Shown here: piece by piece, positions 43,194-53,226 of the stretch
Position numbering within the stretch: position 1 is the stretch's first letter
How the letters are laid out: each line of letters opens with the position of its first letter
From: Marinobacter orientalis
GTDB lineage: Bacteria; Pseudomonadota; Gammaproteobacteria; Pseudomonadales; Oleiphilaceae
DNA length: 64,000 bases
NCBI RefSeq assembly: GCF_004792665.1
Contig: NZ_SRZX01000007.1
Location: 62,001 to 126,000, forward strand
Reading direction: 5' to 3'
Program-made: the position numbers and the translations under genes
The notes under the pieces: generated by a model
Databases searched by the model: none
What the model saw: the letters and a program-made list of their open reading frames with translations, nothing else
Told to the model about the DNA's origin: nothing

Positions 43194-44657
43194 TCATTGC
43201 GCCTTTGACCGGGTTATTCCCAGCTGTCTGTTCACTGCATCACGAATCTCACGATAGCGATCAGGGGCGTTGATCAATGTATCCAGATCATCCTCGGGAA
43301 ACATTTCCTGCTTCTTTTTCCTGGCTTCTTCTTTGGAAAAGATAGACGGTAACAACTGTTCCAGACAGCGCAACATAACTTCGGGCGAAACCGACGCCCC
43401 GGGAGAGGCTCCCAGCAGCGTCCCGTAAGTCTTGTCCTTGGACACGACAATTTCCGTGCCCATCTGCAAGTCTCCGTCTTTAATGATCTGCACCCGTTGG
43501 CCGGCGGCAATCGGTTTCCAGTCAAACTTTTTACTCAAGCCAGGCGCAAAGCTGTCCAGCTCCTCGAACATGCTCTTTTCGCCCTTGAAACTCTCTGAAA
43601 CCAGATATTTGACCAGCGGAAAATGCTCCAGGGCAACGTTAAGCAAGCCGGGGATATCATGAAGACGAATGGACGTCAGGTAATCAAAAAAACCACGACC
43701 TCTCTCGAGAACCGGTTTGAATGATGCGAAAGGACCGAACAGTAAATAGTGTTTGCCATCCACGACCCGCAAATCCAGATGCGGTACGGACATGGGGGGC
43801 GCACCGACTTTCGCCTTGCCATAGGTTTTGGCCGTGTAATACCTGGCCTGCTCTTCGCTGATCTGAGCCTGCAAAAAACGCCCGCCGACTGGAAAGCCGG
43901 CAAACCGGCTGCGGAACGGCAAGTGGCTTCTTTTCAGAAGTGGAAATGCGCCCCCGCCCGCGCCTACAAAGAGCACATCTGCCTTATGCTGTACCGGAAC
44001 CCCTTTGCTGACGGCTTCAATAACCCAGCGTCCGGTCGGGCTCCGGTGAACGCGTCTGACATGGGTGCCGTACTCGATCCGGACACCCAGATCATTCACG
44101 GCATACTCTGCCATCTGCTCCGTTAAAGCACCAAAATTAACGTCCGTGCCTGTCTCAATAACGGTCGCCGCCATCTTTTCATGGCGCGGGCGCTCCTCCA
44201 TGGTATAGGGAATCCAGCTCTTTATTTCATCAAAGTCTTCCGAATAACGCATGTGCTCAAAAAAGTGATGAGCCGACATTTCCTTGAATCGCAATTTCAG
44301 CTCTTGGATAGCAGGTTCGGAAACAATGGTGCAGTGCTTGGTCTGATTGATAAACGTCGTAGGGTCCTTGATCGCGCCCTTTTCGATCAGATAAGCCCAG
44401 AACTGCTTGGCAACGTTGAACTGGGCATGAATCTTCAGAGCTTTCTCAACCGAAATGACCTCTTCGTCAACCGGGGTATAGTTCAGCTCGCAGTTCGCTT
44501 CATGCCCCGTGCCGGCGTTCCAGAATGCCGAGGAGTTTCCTTCACCGGGACCGTCGAGTCGCTCCAGAATAGTGATATCCAGATCAGGCACCATCTCTTT
44601 TGCCAGAGTGGCAAAAGTGGTTCCCATAATCCCCGCGCCGATGATGATTACGTTCAT
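43194..44657 (-). CDS. mqo: Malate:quinone oxidoreductase
   Basis: A 487-residue peripheral membrane flavoprotein that oxidises malate to oxaloacetate and reduces quinone. The FAD-binding start is VIIIGAGIMGTTFATLAKE, followed by ERLDGPGEGNSSAFWNAGTG and GHEANCELNYTP, both family hallmarks. Later KIHAQFNVAKQFWAYLIEKG and ADVLFVGAGGGAFPLLKRS also fit. It precedes the isocitrate dehydrogenase gene by 37 bases, grouping two TCA-cycle enzymes. Confidence 0.92.
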   Translation of the reverse strand: MNVIIIGAGIMGTTFATLAKEMVPDLDITILERLDGPGEGNSSAFWNAGTGHEANCELNYTPVDEEVISVEKALKIHAQFNVAKQFWAYLIEKGAIKDPTTFINQTKHCTIVSEPAIQELKLRFKEMSAHHFFEHMRYSEDFDEIKSWIPYTMEERPRHEKMAATVIETGTDVNFGALTEQMAEYAVNDLGVRIEYGTHVRRVHRSPTGRWVIEAVSKGVPVQHKADVLFVGAGGGAFPLLKRSHLPFRSRFAGFPVGGRFLQAQISEEQARYYTAKTYGKAKVGAPPMSVPHLDLRVVDGKHYLLFGPFASFKPVLERGRGFFDYLTSIRLHDIPGLLNVALEHFPLVKYLVSESFKGEKSMFEELDSFAPGLSKKFDWKPIAAGQRVQIIKDGDLQMGTEIVVSKDKTYGTLLGASPGASVSPEVMLRCLEQLLPSIFSKEEARKKKQEMFPEDDLDTLINAPDRYREIRDAVNRQLGITRSKAQ

Positions 44658-44984
44658 AGAGTCTACTCGTCAGTGTCAGTTTTCAGATATTAGCCAACAA
44701 CATCTTCTGGCAAGAAAATACCATGCTTCTGGCATACTCCGAAAATCTGACGCAGGCCCTGCAATCCATCGTTACGGTATTTCCTCATGCAAGCGCCCCC
44801 ATAGCCCGGAAGATATAGCATGCAGTGGACAGGTAGCAGACACTGTCGGCGGCGCTGAGCAGGTCGGCCAGAGACCAGCTATTATATTGTACGGAAGGGG
44901 GCCGTTCTTGCCTGACATAATGAAACAACCTCCAGCACATCATAGCCATTTAGATCGCGTCCGAGTGATTTTCAGGAGAAATAT
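44658..44984. other. Shared promoter region of mqo and the LOV-GGDEF-EAL gene
   Basis: The 327 bases between the divergent mqo and LOV genes contain no recognisable gene. The middle is GC-rich with short dyads, and the ends carry the two ribosome-binding regions (TTTTCAGGAGAAAT before the + strand gene). No specific operator can be named. Confidence 0.4.
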
Positions 44985-47441
44985 ATGGCGGTGCCGCCGG
45001 ACAACCATGACCTCTTCACCGATCTCACTGAAGCATTAGCATCGGCTTGCTCGGTAGTCTGCGCCGCAGTCATTGTCGAGGACGGAGACTCTCCGAGCCA
45101 TCTCGTTGGCGACCCCGAGGCCGCGCAGCAGTTGCTTGGGCTCGACAGCGTCCAGGCTACATTGGCTGACGGGGTCCCTCGTTCGGAATCATCGCCATTC
45201 GATATGGACCTCGCCTCAGCCGCCTTCATCGCGGTTGAACCCCTGAGCATTCCCCACCGAACGGCGCCTGCGACAGTGATTGCGTTCGCAGGCGAGCACT
45301 TGCACGAGCGCGATCGCGCCGTGGCGCTATTGCACTCCCTGGCAGCTGAAACCTCCAGCGAACTGATGCGACTGCGGCAATCACCTTTTCTGGCGGCAGC
45401 ACTTGCAGAAATCGAATGTGGTGTGACCATCGCTGACCCGAATCTTGCCGACACCCCTCTAATTTATGCCAACGCCGCATTTGAGCGCATGACGGGCTAT
45501 CGCAAAGCCGATGTATTGGGTCGCAACTGCCGTTTTCTTCAGGGTGATCTTCAGGATCAGCACGGTGTCCGAATTATCCGCAGCGCCCTGTCCCGCGGCT
45601 TGGACTGTACGGCCGTGGTGACCAACTTTCGTAGCAACGGAGAGCCTTTCGAAAACCGCGTCAAGCTTCGAACGCTCCGTACTCATGACGGCGCGCTTTC
45701 TTACATAATTGGTATTCAGCTTGATGTCACCAGAGAGCATTCGGCCCTCGCTTCACTGGCCCGGCAGAAGCGTCGCTATGAAAGCATGATTGAAATGCAA
45801 TCAGGCTACATCTGGCTCATGAATGTGGAAAGCGAGCTCATCGAGGCTCCCGGAAAATGGTTAAAGCTGGCCGGGCTGCCATCATCAAGTGGTCCGCCGC
45901 ATCTGGCAGCGATTCGCGGTGTTCTGGCACCAGAGGCTGCAGAAGCTTTCCGGGACGGGTGGAACAAAGCGCTAAGAGACATTGCTCCGTTTCAAGTGAT
46001 CTATCAGTTGCCTGTCACGAACGATTCCTGCAGGTGGTTTCTGGATCGCGTTACACCGGTGCTTGATGATGATAACAGGCTCCTCGAATGGATTGCCGCT
46101 TCTCAGGATATTACCGAGTTGAAACGCGCCGAAAAGGAGGCTGAGCGCGCCGCTTATGAGGACCGCCTGACCGGTATTCTCTCCCCGGAGGGCTTTGCCC
46201 AGTGTCTGGACGATCGCCTGCAGAAAAATGATCTGCATCCGGCAAGCCCGGTCGTAGTGGTCGACATCAAGGCGCTCAGGGAAATCAATAACACCCGGGG
46301 CTATGAGGTTGGAGATGAGGTGCTGCGGGAAGTCGCCCGCCGTCTGTCGGTCGAGATCGGTGACAATGGCCTGGTTGCTCGCACCGGTGGCGACGAGTTT
46401 ACCGTGCTTGCGCCCCTGGAAAACCAACGTACGCCGCGGCGGTTGCGCGAGTGTATGGCGGCTGTATTCGATGTACCATTCAAAATCAGAGGCTTCACCT
46501 TTCACGTCGAGGCATCGTTCGGCTACGCAAGAATCCGCAGCAGTGCAGGCGATGCGCGAAAGCTGATGACCGACGCCGCATTGGCGATGCATTTAAGCCA
46601 GCGCAATCCAACTGTGACATGGACAAAATACACAAAAGCGCTTGAACATCGAACGCGCGAAACCGTGGATCTGACAACGAAGCTACGCCACGCCCTTGAA
46701 GCCAATCAGCTGGAACTTTACTACCAACCTCAAGTGGATCTGGTGAACGGCGGTATTGTTTCAGCGGAGGCTTTGCTGCGCTGGAATCACCCGCAGGCCG
46801 GCTTTATTCCGCCAGACCGGTTCATCCCTCTGGCTGAACAAAGTCAGCTCATCGGACCCATGGGAGAATGGGTGTTACGTCAGGCATGCCGGGATCTGAG
46901 AGCCTGGCGAGAAGCCGGGCTCCCGGTTACCCCCATATCAATCAATCTATCCTTGATCGAGTTCCAGCTGGGCTCTATTCCAGATAAAGTTCGCCAGGCA
47001 CTTACCGACTACAACGTCGCTCCCGAAGACCTGACCCTAGAGATCACTGAAAGCGTTTTCGAGCAGCACAGTCAGACTTTAAAGCGGGATCTGGAAGCCC
47101 TCAGCGCAATGGGGGTTCGCCTATCTCTTGACGACTTCGGAACAGGCTATTCGTCACTGAGCCATTTAAATGACTACTTTTTCGACGAAATTAAAATCGA
47201 CAAGAGCTTTGTGTCGCAACTGGATCAGGGGCCCTACCCCCAGGCTATTGTCCAGGCGGTTATCGTCATCGCCGCGGCGATTAATGCCGATGTCGTGGCC
47301 GAAGGGCTTGAATCAGCGAGCCAGATAGCGCTGGTGCGGCATCTCGGATGTACCAAAGGTCAGGGTTATCACTTTAGCCGCCCGGTATCCGAGGCAAGTT
47401 GGCGCCGGATGCTGATCGACCAGAAGGCGCTCACGCAGTAA
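44985..47441 (+). CDS. LOV-PAS-GGDEF-EAL blue-light c-di-GMP protein
   Basis: The protein has 818 residues. Residues 1-135 form a divergent GAF-like region. About 140-255 is a LOV domain with ANAAFERMTGYRKADVLG and GRNCRFLQG, in which Cys182 is the photo-adduct cysteine, followed by RSNGEPFENRVKLRTL and IIGIQLDVT. A second PAS spans about 270-385, GGDEF about 390-555 (GGDEF at 468-472; no RxxD site five residues upstream) and EAL about 570-815. The EAL keeps EALLRW (595), LEITES, DDFGTGYSSL, KIDKSF and AEGLES, so it should be a working phosphodiesterase. Blue light probably shifts its c-di-GMP output. Confidence 0.88.
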   Translation: MAVPPDNHDLFTDLTEALASACSVVCAAVIVEDGDSPSHLVGDPEAAQQLLGLDSVQATLADGVPRSESSPFDMDLASAAFIAVEPLSIPHRTAPATVIAFAGEHLHERDRAVALLHSLAAETSSELMRLRQSPFLAAALAEIECGVTIADPNLADTPLIYANAAFERMTGYRKADVLGRNCRFLQGDLQDQHGVRIIRSALSRGLDCTAVVTNFRSNGEPFENRVKLRTLRTHDGALSYIIGIQLDVTREHSALASLARQKRRYESMIEMQSGYIWLMNVESELIEAPGKWLKLAGLPSSSGPPHLAAIRGVLAPEAAEAFRDGWNKALRDIAPFQVIYQLPVTNDSCRWFLDRVTPVLDDDNRLLEWIAASQDITELKRAEKEAERAAYEDRLTGILSPEGFAQCLDDRLQKNDLHPASPVVVVDIKALREINNTRGYEVGDEVLREVARRLSVEIGDNGLVARTGGDEFTVLAPLENQRTPRRLRECMAAVFDVPFKIRGFTFHVEASFGYARIRSSAGDARKLMTDAALAMHLSQRNPTVTWTKYTKALEHRTRETVDLTTKLRHALEANQLELYYQPQVDLVNGGIVSAEALLRWNHPQAGFIPPDRFIPLAEQSQLIGPMGEWVLRQACRDLRAWREAGLPVTPISINLSLIEFQLGSIPDKVRQALTDYNVAPEDLTLEITESVFEQHSQTLKRDLEALSAMGVRLSLDDFGTGYSSLSHLNDYFFDEIKIDKSFVSQLDQGPYPQAIVQAVIVIAAAINADVVAEGLESASQIALVRHLGCTKGQGYHFSRPVSEASWRRMLIDQKALTQ

Positions 47442-47464
47442 AAGATGGCAGGCCTGGCGATCAG

Positions 47465-48460
47465 TCATAGCTCACCAAGACTCTGCCCCCGCCTTACGCG
47501 AACAATGTCCGCCATGATGGCCAGCGCAATTTCCGAGGGAGTCTTACTGCCAAGATTGAGGCCGATTGGCATACGGATCCGTTCGATCTCCGCCTCACAG
47601 AGCCCGCCGGTGCGACGAAGGCGCTCAGCCCGGGTTTGCGATGTACGAACAGAACCCATGACCCCGATATAGCGGGCAGAGGTTTTGACAGCTGCCATCA
47701 TGGCCAGATCGTCAATACGCGGATCGTGGGTGACTGCCACTACCGCGGTGGATAGGGTGCAGGCACCCTCAGAGGCAATGTATAGCGAAGGGAGCACAGG
47801 GATGAACTCGACGCCTTCAGGCAGGTTAAGACCCCGGGTGACTTCTTCCCTCGGGTCGCAGAGAACCACCTGGTAACCCAGGCTGATGGCAAAACCTGCA
47901 CAGGCCTCTGCCACCGTTGAGTAGCCTGCAAGGATCAGCTTGGCGACGGGGCCAACGCGAATACTGACCAGTTCTTCAGTCTCCTCTCTTACCACTCTCG
48001 GTCCGATCGGATCAGTCTCAGCCAGCCAGTGCTCGCCATCGGTCAGTCTGACATACCGGGTAAGCTCACTCTCGCCCGACAAGGTCTCCCTGACCTGTTC
48101 AAGATGCGCCAGGCTATCCGGCTGGGCGGGTATTCGTTCCACCAGCACTTCCAGAATGCCACCGCACGGCAGGCGAATACGGGCGTTCTCGGGGCCGTCG
48201 TCCGGGGCACCGTAGCGCACGATGACCGCAGGCAGCTCGTACTCGCCGGCAGCAAGGCGCTCAAGGAAGTCCTCTTCAACACAGCCGCCCGAGAGTGACC
48301 CCAGGTGATCCCCCTGGGAATTGGCAACCATCAGGGAACCCGGCTCCCTGGGCGACGAGCCAAAGGTGGACAGCACCGTGCACAGCCAGATCGTCCTGTC
48401 ATTCGCCAGCCACTCAATGGCCTGTTCAACCACCCGGTAATCCAGGCTTTGCATAGGCAT
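47465..48460 (-). CDS. XdhC-family molybdenum-cofactor sulfuration/insertion protein
   Basis: From ATG 48460 (331 residues), one base overlaps the stop of the molybdopterin subunit gene (TAATG). The XdhC start VVEQAIEWLANDRTIWLCTV with STFGSSPREPGSLMVAN and GHLG-like SLSGGCVEEDF (a Cys in the GGCVE motif) is clear. A Rossmann-like C-terminal domain has KLILAGYSTVAEACAG and IGVMGSVRTSQTR. XdhC proteins insert the sulfurated molybdenum cofactor into the enzyme encoded just upstream. Confidence 0.88.
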   Translation of the reverse strand: MPMQSLDYRVVEQAIEWLANDRTIWLCTVLSTFGSSPREPGSLMVANSQGDHLGSLSGGCVEEDFLERLAAGEYELPAVIVRYGAPDDGPENARIRLPCGGILEVLVERIPAQPDSLAHLEQVRETLSGESELTRYVRLTDGEHWLAETDPIGPRVVREETEELVSIRVGPVAKLILAGYSTVAEACAGFAISLGYQVVLCDPREEVTRGLNLPEGVEFIPVLPSLYIASEGACTLSTAVVAVTHDPRIDDLAMMAAVKTSARYIGVMGSVRTSQTRAERLRRTGGLCEAEIERIRMPIGLNLGSKTPSEIALAIMADIVRVRRGQSLGEL

Positions 48461-50790
48461 TAGCTCAACTGGTCGCCAACAGGCAGACGCCGGATGCGTT
48501 TTCCGGTGGCTGCGTAGATGGCATTGCAAAGTGCAGGAGCAACTGGCGGCAGACCGGGCTCGCCCGCGCCGCCCATGGCGTCGTCGGGATTGTCTATAAG
48601 ATGCACCCTTATTACTTTCGGCGCGTCCTTCATGCCAGGGATCAGGTAGTTGTGAAAGTTATCCTGCTGGGCAACGCCATCCTCGAAGGTCACCTCGCTT
48701 TTCAGCGCAATACCAATTCCCATTACACAGGAACCCTCCATCTGCGCCCGTATTCGTTCGGGGTTGGCCTGGGGCCCACAGTCGAAGGCAATGTCCGCCC
48801 GGTGGATGGTGAGTTCGCCCTCATCATCCACTTCAACGTCGAAGACAATAGCGGTGTAGGACACAAAGCTGTGGTGAAAGGCCAGCCCCAGGCCACGCCC
48901 TTTGCCGGTCTCACGTCCCCAGCCTGCTTCTTCAGTGGCGCGCTCAATCACTCTGCGCATGCGTGCGGTATCGATCGGGTACAGGTCCGGGTCTTCGCCG
49001 TAATTCCAGCCGTCACCCACCGTCAGGTTATGAACCTCACGGTCCGGGCCAAGCAGTTCCAGCAGATAGTCCCGGTGGTCCTTCCCTGCCGCCACGGACA
49101 TCTCGTGAGCAAAGCTCTGGATAGCCCAGGCATGAGGCAGGTTGTACACCGAGCGGAACCAGCCAATGCGGACATGGGCCGGGGCGGGCGGATTTTCCAG
49201 GCGGATAGCAGGAATGCTGAATGGCATGGTATTGAATCCCATACCCATCTCGAATTCCCCTTTGTGCTTGGGGTCCGGAGAAAACAGCGAGGCGATGCTG
49301 GGTGACAGTGTGCGGTGACGCCAGCTGGTGGCTTTGCCCTCCGCATCGAGGCCCGCTTCCAGGTGATCGACGGAGACCGCATGGAAGTAGGCATGCTGGA
49401 TATCATCCTCGCGGGACCATTGCAACTGGACGGGCTGTCCTTCGAACTCTTTCGCCAGATGGGCCGCCTCGTTCACAAAATCCGGTTTTGATTTCCGCCC
49501 GAAGCCGCCACCAAGCAGGGTCTGGTGGACAGTAACGTTTTCCTTGTCCGTCTCCATTATTGCGGCAATGCCCTCGCGGGTCGCCCTGGGATTCTGGACC
49601 GGTGCCCAGGCCTCGGCCTTGCCATCGCTGATCCTGACGACTGCCACTGGCGGTTCCATTGGAGCCTGCGCCATATGGGGCATGTAATAGGTCGCGGAGA
49701 CGCGCTGGTCGGCATCGTTCAGGGCAGCTTCGACATCGCCGGACTGGCGTATGACCTTGCCGGGAGATTGCGCCGCCTTTTCCAGGGACTTCCGGTAAGC
49801 ATCGGAGGTGTAATCCGCATTGTCGCCGGCCGGGGCCGTGTCCCATTCAATCCTGAGGGCTCTGCGGCCTTGCATTGCGGCCCAGGTATTGCTGGCCACC
49901 ACGGCAACGCCGCCGAGCGGATTGAATGCTGCCGGCTGGCCGGTGCCCTCGATACGGATCACTTTTTTTACGCCAGTAACTTCCAGAGCTTCTTTGTCGT
50001 CGACACTTTTCACCTTGGCACCATAAACAGGTGGACGGGCTACTACCGCATACAGGGTGTCCTCCAGATCCACATCGGCGCCAAAAACCGCCTTGCCGGT
50101 AACAATGTCTTCACCGTCGACGGCCTTGGGGTAGGCGGATTTCAATTCGCCATTGATCAGGCCGGATTCCTTGCCAATAAAGCGCAGCTCGCTGTCGGAT
50201 TTCAGAACCAGGGCATCGCGACCCGGAACATCCAGCTCCCTTGCCGCACTCGCAAGTTCTCCGAAACCGAGCTCCCGCCCGGTCTCCCGATGCACCACCT
50301 TGTGAACCTCCGCGCGCACCTCGTGTACCGGTACATCCCACTGATTGGCCGCGGCCTGCTCAAGCATCAGCCTGGCGCCGGCTGCCGCACGGCGCATGGG
50401 CTGATACCAGTGACGCATACTGCGGGAGCCGTCGGTATTCTGATTGCCGTACTTATCCTGGTCTGCGTTCGCCTGTTGTGCCCGAACCTGATCCCAGTCC
50501 GCGCCCAGCTCGTCGGCTGCCACCATAACCAGACTCGTGCGGATGCCCTGTCCCATCTCGGCACGGTTGTTGATGATCGTGACCACGCCGTCAGAGTCGA
50601 TGTGAATAAACACATTCGGATTATCGACCCAGCCACCGGGCATGGCTCCGGCACCGAACTGGGCCTTTTCATTGGCCAGTGCCATATCCCAGCGGGCAGC
50701 CAGGAGCAGTGCCGAGCCTACGGCCATTCCCTTCAAAAGACCGCGGCGGCTGACGTTGGCGAGCAGTAGGGTATCGTCTGATTGGCTCAT
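48460..50790 (-). CDS. iorB: Molybdopterin-binding oxidoreductase large subunit (IorB-like)
   Basis: The 776-residue subunit belongs to the xanthine oxidase family, isoquinoline 1-oxidoreductase beta/aldehyde oxidase type. A Tat-like signal (SRRGLLKGMAVGSALLLAAR) is at 14-33, so the holoenzyme is likely exported. Seen motifs include VVTIINNRAEMGQGIRTSL (GQG loop), LLGGGFGRKS and GEPGLPPVAPAL near the C-terminus, where the Glu is the expected base. It overlaps iorA by four bases and xdhC by one, forming a three-gene operon. The substrate cannot be read from sequence. Confidence 0.85.
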   Translation of the reverse strand: MSQSDDTLLLANVSRRGLLKGMAVGSALLLAARWDMALANEKAQFGAGAMPGGWVDNPNVFIHIDSDGVVTIINNRAEMGQGIRTSLVMVAADELGADWDQVRAQQANADQDKYGNQNTDGSRSMRHWYQPMRRAAAGARLMLEQAAANQWDVPVHEVRAEVHKVVHRETGRELGFGELASAARELDVPGRDALVLKSDSELRFIGKESGLINGELKSAYPKAVDGEDIVTGKAVFGADVDLEDTLYAVVARPPVYGAKVKSVDDKEALEVTGVKKVIRIEGTGQPAAFNPLGGVAVVASNTWAAMQGRRALRIEWDTAPAGDNADYTSDAYRKSLEKAAQSPGKVIRQSGDVEAALNDADQRVSATYYMPHMAQAPMEPPVAVVRISDGKAEAWAPVQNPRATREGIAAIMETDKENVTVHQTLLGGGFGRKSKPDFVNEAAHLAKEFEGQPVQLQWSREDDIQHAYFHAVSVDHLEAGLDAEGKATSWRHRTLSPSIASLFSPDPKHKGEFEMGMGFNTMPFSIPAIRLENPPAPAHVRIGWFRSVYNLPHAWAIQSFAHEMSVAAGKDHRDYLLELLGPDREVHNLTVGDGWNYGEDPDLYPIDTARMRRVIERATEEAGWGRETGKGRGLGLAFHHSFVSYTAIVFDVEVDDEGELTIHRADIAFDCGPQANPERIRAQMEGSCVMGIGIALKSEVTFEDGVAQQDNFHNYLIPGMKDAPKVIRVHLIDNPDDAMGGAGEPGLPPVAPALCNAIYAATGKRIRRLPVGDQLS

Positions 50791-51248
50791 GAGCTGGCCT
50801 CCTTGTCTGCAGCCCGTTCAATGGCCGCAAGGATGCGATTGTAAGTACCACATCGACAGAGATTGCCGGCCATGGCATCGGCAATCTCCCGGGTATCCGG
50901 ATCCGGGGTTTTCTTCAGCAGAGCCGTAGCACTCATGATCTGACCACCCTGGCAATAACCGCATTGGGCCACACCCAGGTCCAGCCAGGCTTGCTGGACC
51001 TTCTTGCCAACGGCGTCCTCGGCCATCGCTTCAATGGTGGTGATCTCACCCCTGGCGGCGGAGACCGGTATCATACAGGAGCGAGTCGCCACTCCGTCCA
51101 GGTGGACGGTGCAGGTGCCACACTCGGAGATACCGCACCCGAACTTGGTGCCTTTCAAGCCGATAACATCCCGAAGGGCCCAAAGCAGAGGCATGTCGTC
51201 GGGCACGTCCAGCTCATGCTGCTGTCCGTTTATAGTCAGGTTAATCAT
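50787..51248 (-). CDS. iorA: (2Fe-2S)-binding subunit (IorA-like)
   Basis: A 153-residue protein with the two iron-sulfur clusters of the molybdenum hydroxylase small subunit: plant ferredoxin-type GCGISECGTCTVHLDG with a further Cys in TRSCMIPV, and the second cluster with CGYCQGGQI and NLCRCGTYNRI. Its TGA overlaps the iorB ATG. It carries electrons from the molybdenum site to an external acceptor, probably a cytochrome c since no FAD subunit is nearby. Confidence 0.9.
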   Translation of the reverse strand: MINLTINGQQHELDVPDDMPLLWALRDVIGLKGTKFGCGISECGTCTVHLDGVATRSCMIPVSAARGEITTIEAMAEDAVGKKVQQAWLDLGVAQCGYCQGGQIMSATALLKKTPDPDTREIADAMAGNLCRCGTYNRILAAIERAADKEASS

Positions 51249-51363
51249 TGATCTCTCCCATCATAATGTTGTCAGAGCCGGCACGTTGACGGGGCCGGGC
51301 TGACGTTAACCTACAGATCAATCCTAGTACTAAAACGGGAACGTCACCACTCCGCCTGAGGGT

Positions 51364-52968
51364 TTATGGACCCGGCTCTCCCGCATCCCCTGGCTGTTGG
51401 CTCCACGGTTTTATACGGAAGTCCCCATGGCTGCCGACGCGGGTCATATTGCGTTCTGAACGCAGCGCCTTGTAAAGGCTAAGGCAGATCGCGATCAGGA
51501 GAAAGGACATGAAGAAACCAAGAGATATCGAAGCGTCCTGAATCGCCCGCAACCCACCAACAATCAGGAGAGTCGCAGCAACCGAGCCCTCGGAAACGGC
51601 CCAGAAAACCCTTTGAGCGCGCGGTGGGTTGGGATGACCGCCGGAGGTAACCATGTCATCCACAAGTGATCCTGAATCTGATGAAGTAATGAAAAAAATC
51701 ACAATAACCAGAGTCGCCCACATCATGGTAACGCCTGCCAGTGGCAACGCTTCGAGCATCGCATGCAGTGAAAGCGAGACATCCTCCTGAACAATCTGGC
51801 TCAGCCCACCGTCGCCGAACAGTTCGATATGAAGCGCCGACCCTCCAAAGACCGACAGCCAGACAAAGGTGACCAGCGTCGGGATCAGCATCACTGAAAG
51901 AACAAACTCACGAAGGGTTCGCCCCCGGGAAATCCGGGCCACAAAAACCCCGACAAAGGGTGACCACGAGATCCACCACCCCCAATAAAACATGGTCCAT
52001 GTTGCTTGCCAGTCGGTGTTTTTGGTGTATTCCACCCATAAACTCATCTCAGGCAGTTTCTGGATATAGATCCCTAGCGAACCCACCAGCGTTTCCAGAA
52101 TATAGATCGTATGGCCGGCGAAAAAAACGAAGGTCATCAGGCCGAAGGCCAATGCCATATTGATAAGGCTTAACCGCCGGATACCCGCCTTGATGCCGGA
52201 TACTACTGACACGGTGGCAACCAGCGTAATCACGGCGATAATGCCCACCTGCACATTGGTCTGTAGCGGTATGTCCATGTACTGGGCAAGGCCGCTGTTG
52301 ATCTGCATGGCTCCCAGACCCAGAGAGGTGGAAACGCCCAGAAGAGTGCCCACGGTGCAGAGAATGTCCACGCCGTGACCGATCGGCCCTTCGATATGGC
52401 GGCCAATTAACGGATGAAGAATGGACCTGGGCGCAAGCGGCAGGTCGTGACGAAAATGGAAATAGGCGATGGAGGCACCGAACAGAATATAGATGGCCCA
52501 CGGATGCAGCCCCCAGTGGAAAAAGGTGTAACGCATGGCCTCTTTGGCCGCTTCTGGCGTGCCACCCTCCGCAAACAACGGGTTAGCATGATGATATAAC
52601 GGCTCGGCCACACCCCAGAACACAAGACCAGTCCCCATACCGGCACTGAACAGCATTGCAAACCAGGCGGGATAGCGGAATTCGGGCCGGGAATCCGGCG
52701 GCCCCAGCCGCAACCGGCCGTAAGGACTCGCCATCAACCAGAATGCAAAGACGACGAACACAGTTACTGTGAGGGCGTAATACCAGCTGAAACTTCTGGA
52801 AATGGACTGTTGCAGACCCGAAAAGGCTTCACTCGCCGTCGCGGTATAGAGACCGCCAAAAATGCAGAAACCGATGACACAAAGCGCCGAGCCGATGAAG
52901 ACCGGCGGCGACATTCTTCGGGTAAAACGATGCCATCCCCTGACCAGATTTTTTTTCAATACGCGCAT
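51364..52968 (-). CDS. BCCT-family betaine/choline/carnitine transporter
   Basis: A protein of about 534 residues with twelve hydrophobic segments. The Trp-rich BCCT signature is FYWGWWISWSPFVGVFVARI then SRGRTLREF. Other markers are MLFSAGMGTGLVFWGVAEPL and FITSSDSGSLV. These transporters take up osmoprotectants with Na+ or H+. I start at ATG 52968; a TTG at 53055 with GGAGGA before it would add 29 residues. It is monocistronic and divergent from the SDR gene. Confidence 0.9.
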   Translation of the reverse strand: MRVLKKNLVRGWHRFTRRMSPPVFIGSALCVIGFCIFGGLYTATASEAFSGLQQSISRSFSWYYALTVTVFVVFAFWLMASPYGRLRLGPPDSRPEFRYPAWFAMLFSAGMGTGLVFWGVAEPLYHHANPLFAEGGTPEAAKEAMRYTFFHWGLHPWAIYILFGASIAYFHFRHDLPLAPRSILHPLIGRHIEGPIGHGVDILCTVGTLLGVSTSLGLGAMQINSGLAQYMDIPLQTNVQVGIIAVITLVATVSVVSGIKAGIRRLSLINMALAFGLMTFVFFAGHTIYILETLVGSLGIYIQKLPEMSLWVEYTKNTDWQATWTMFYWGWWISWSPFVGVFVARISRGRTLREFVLSVMLIPTLVTFVWLSVFGGSALHIELFGDGGLSQIVQEDVSLSLHAMLEALPLAGVTMMWATLVIVIFFITSSDSGSLVDDMVTSGGHPNPPRAQRVFWAVSEGSVAATLLIVGGLRAIQDASISLGFFMSFLLIAICLSLYKALRSERNMTRVGSHGDFRIKPWSQQPGDAGEPGP

Positions 52969-53189
52969 AAACGACAGCTCATCAGAATCCCCGGTAACGA
53001 TGACAAGAGATTCGCTACCGTACTCGATGATGTCTGGTGTATGAAAGTGGCACAACGCTCCTCCAGCGACCTTTTGCCAGCTTTGCCTGTTTAAATATTG
53101 TGGACTGAATTGCTCTCTGCTAGCTTGAATACTGTCAATCGTGACTTAAATCAACAGAACTGCCCCACCGCAAAAACAAGACCTTGACC

Positions 53190-53203
53190 GCCTTTTAAAA
53201 GGC
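53190..53203. promoter_or_regulatory. 14-bp palindrome upstream of the SDR gene
   Basis: GCCTTTTAAAAGGC is a perfect dyad 23 bases before the ATG of the SDR gene, in the spacer shared with the BCCT gene. It could be an operator in the 5' leader or a chance palindrome. A TTGACC just upstream might be a -35 element but no matching -10 was found. Confidence 0.35.
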
Positions 53204-53226
53204 ACTGACTGGCAGAGGAAAGCAGC

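Noticed and set aside
49525-50769. A 414-codon open frame on the + strand
   Set aside because: It is antisense to the molybdopterin subunit gene and has no recognisable domain.
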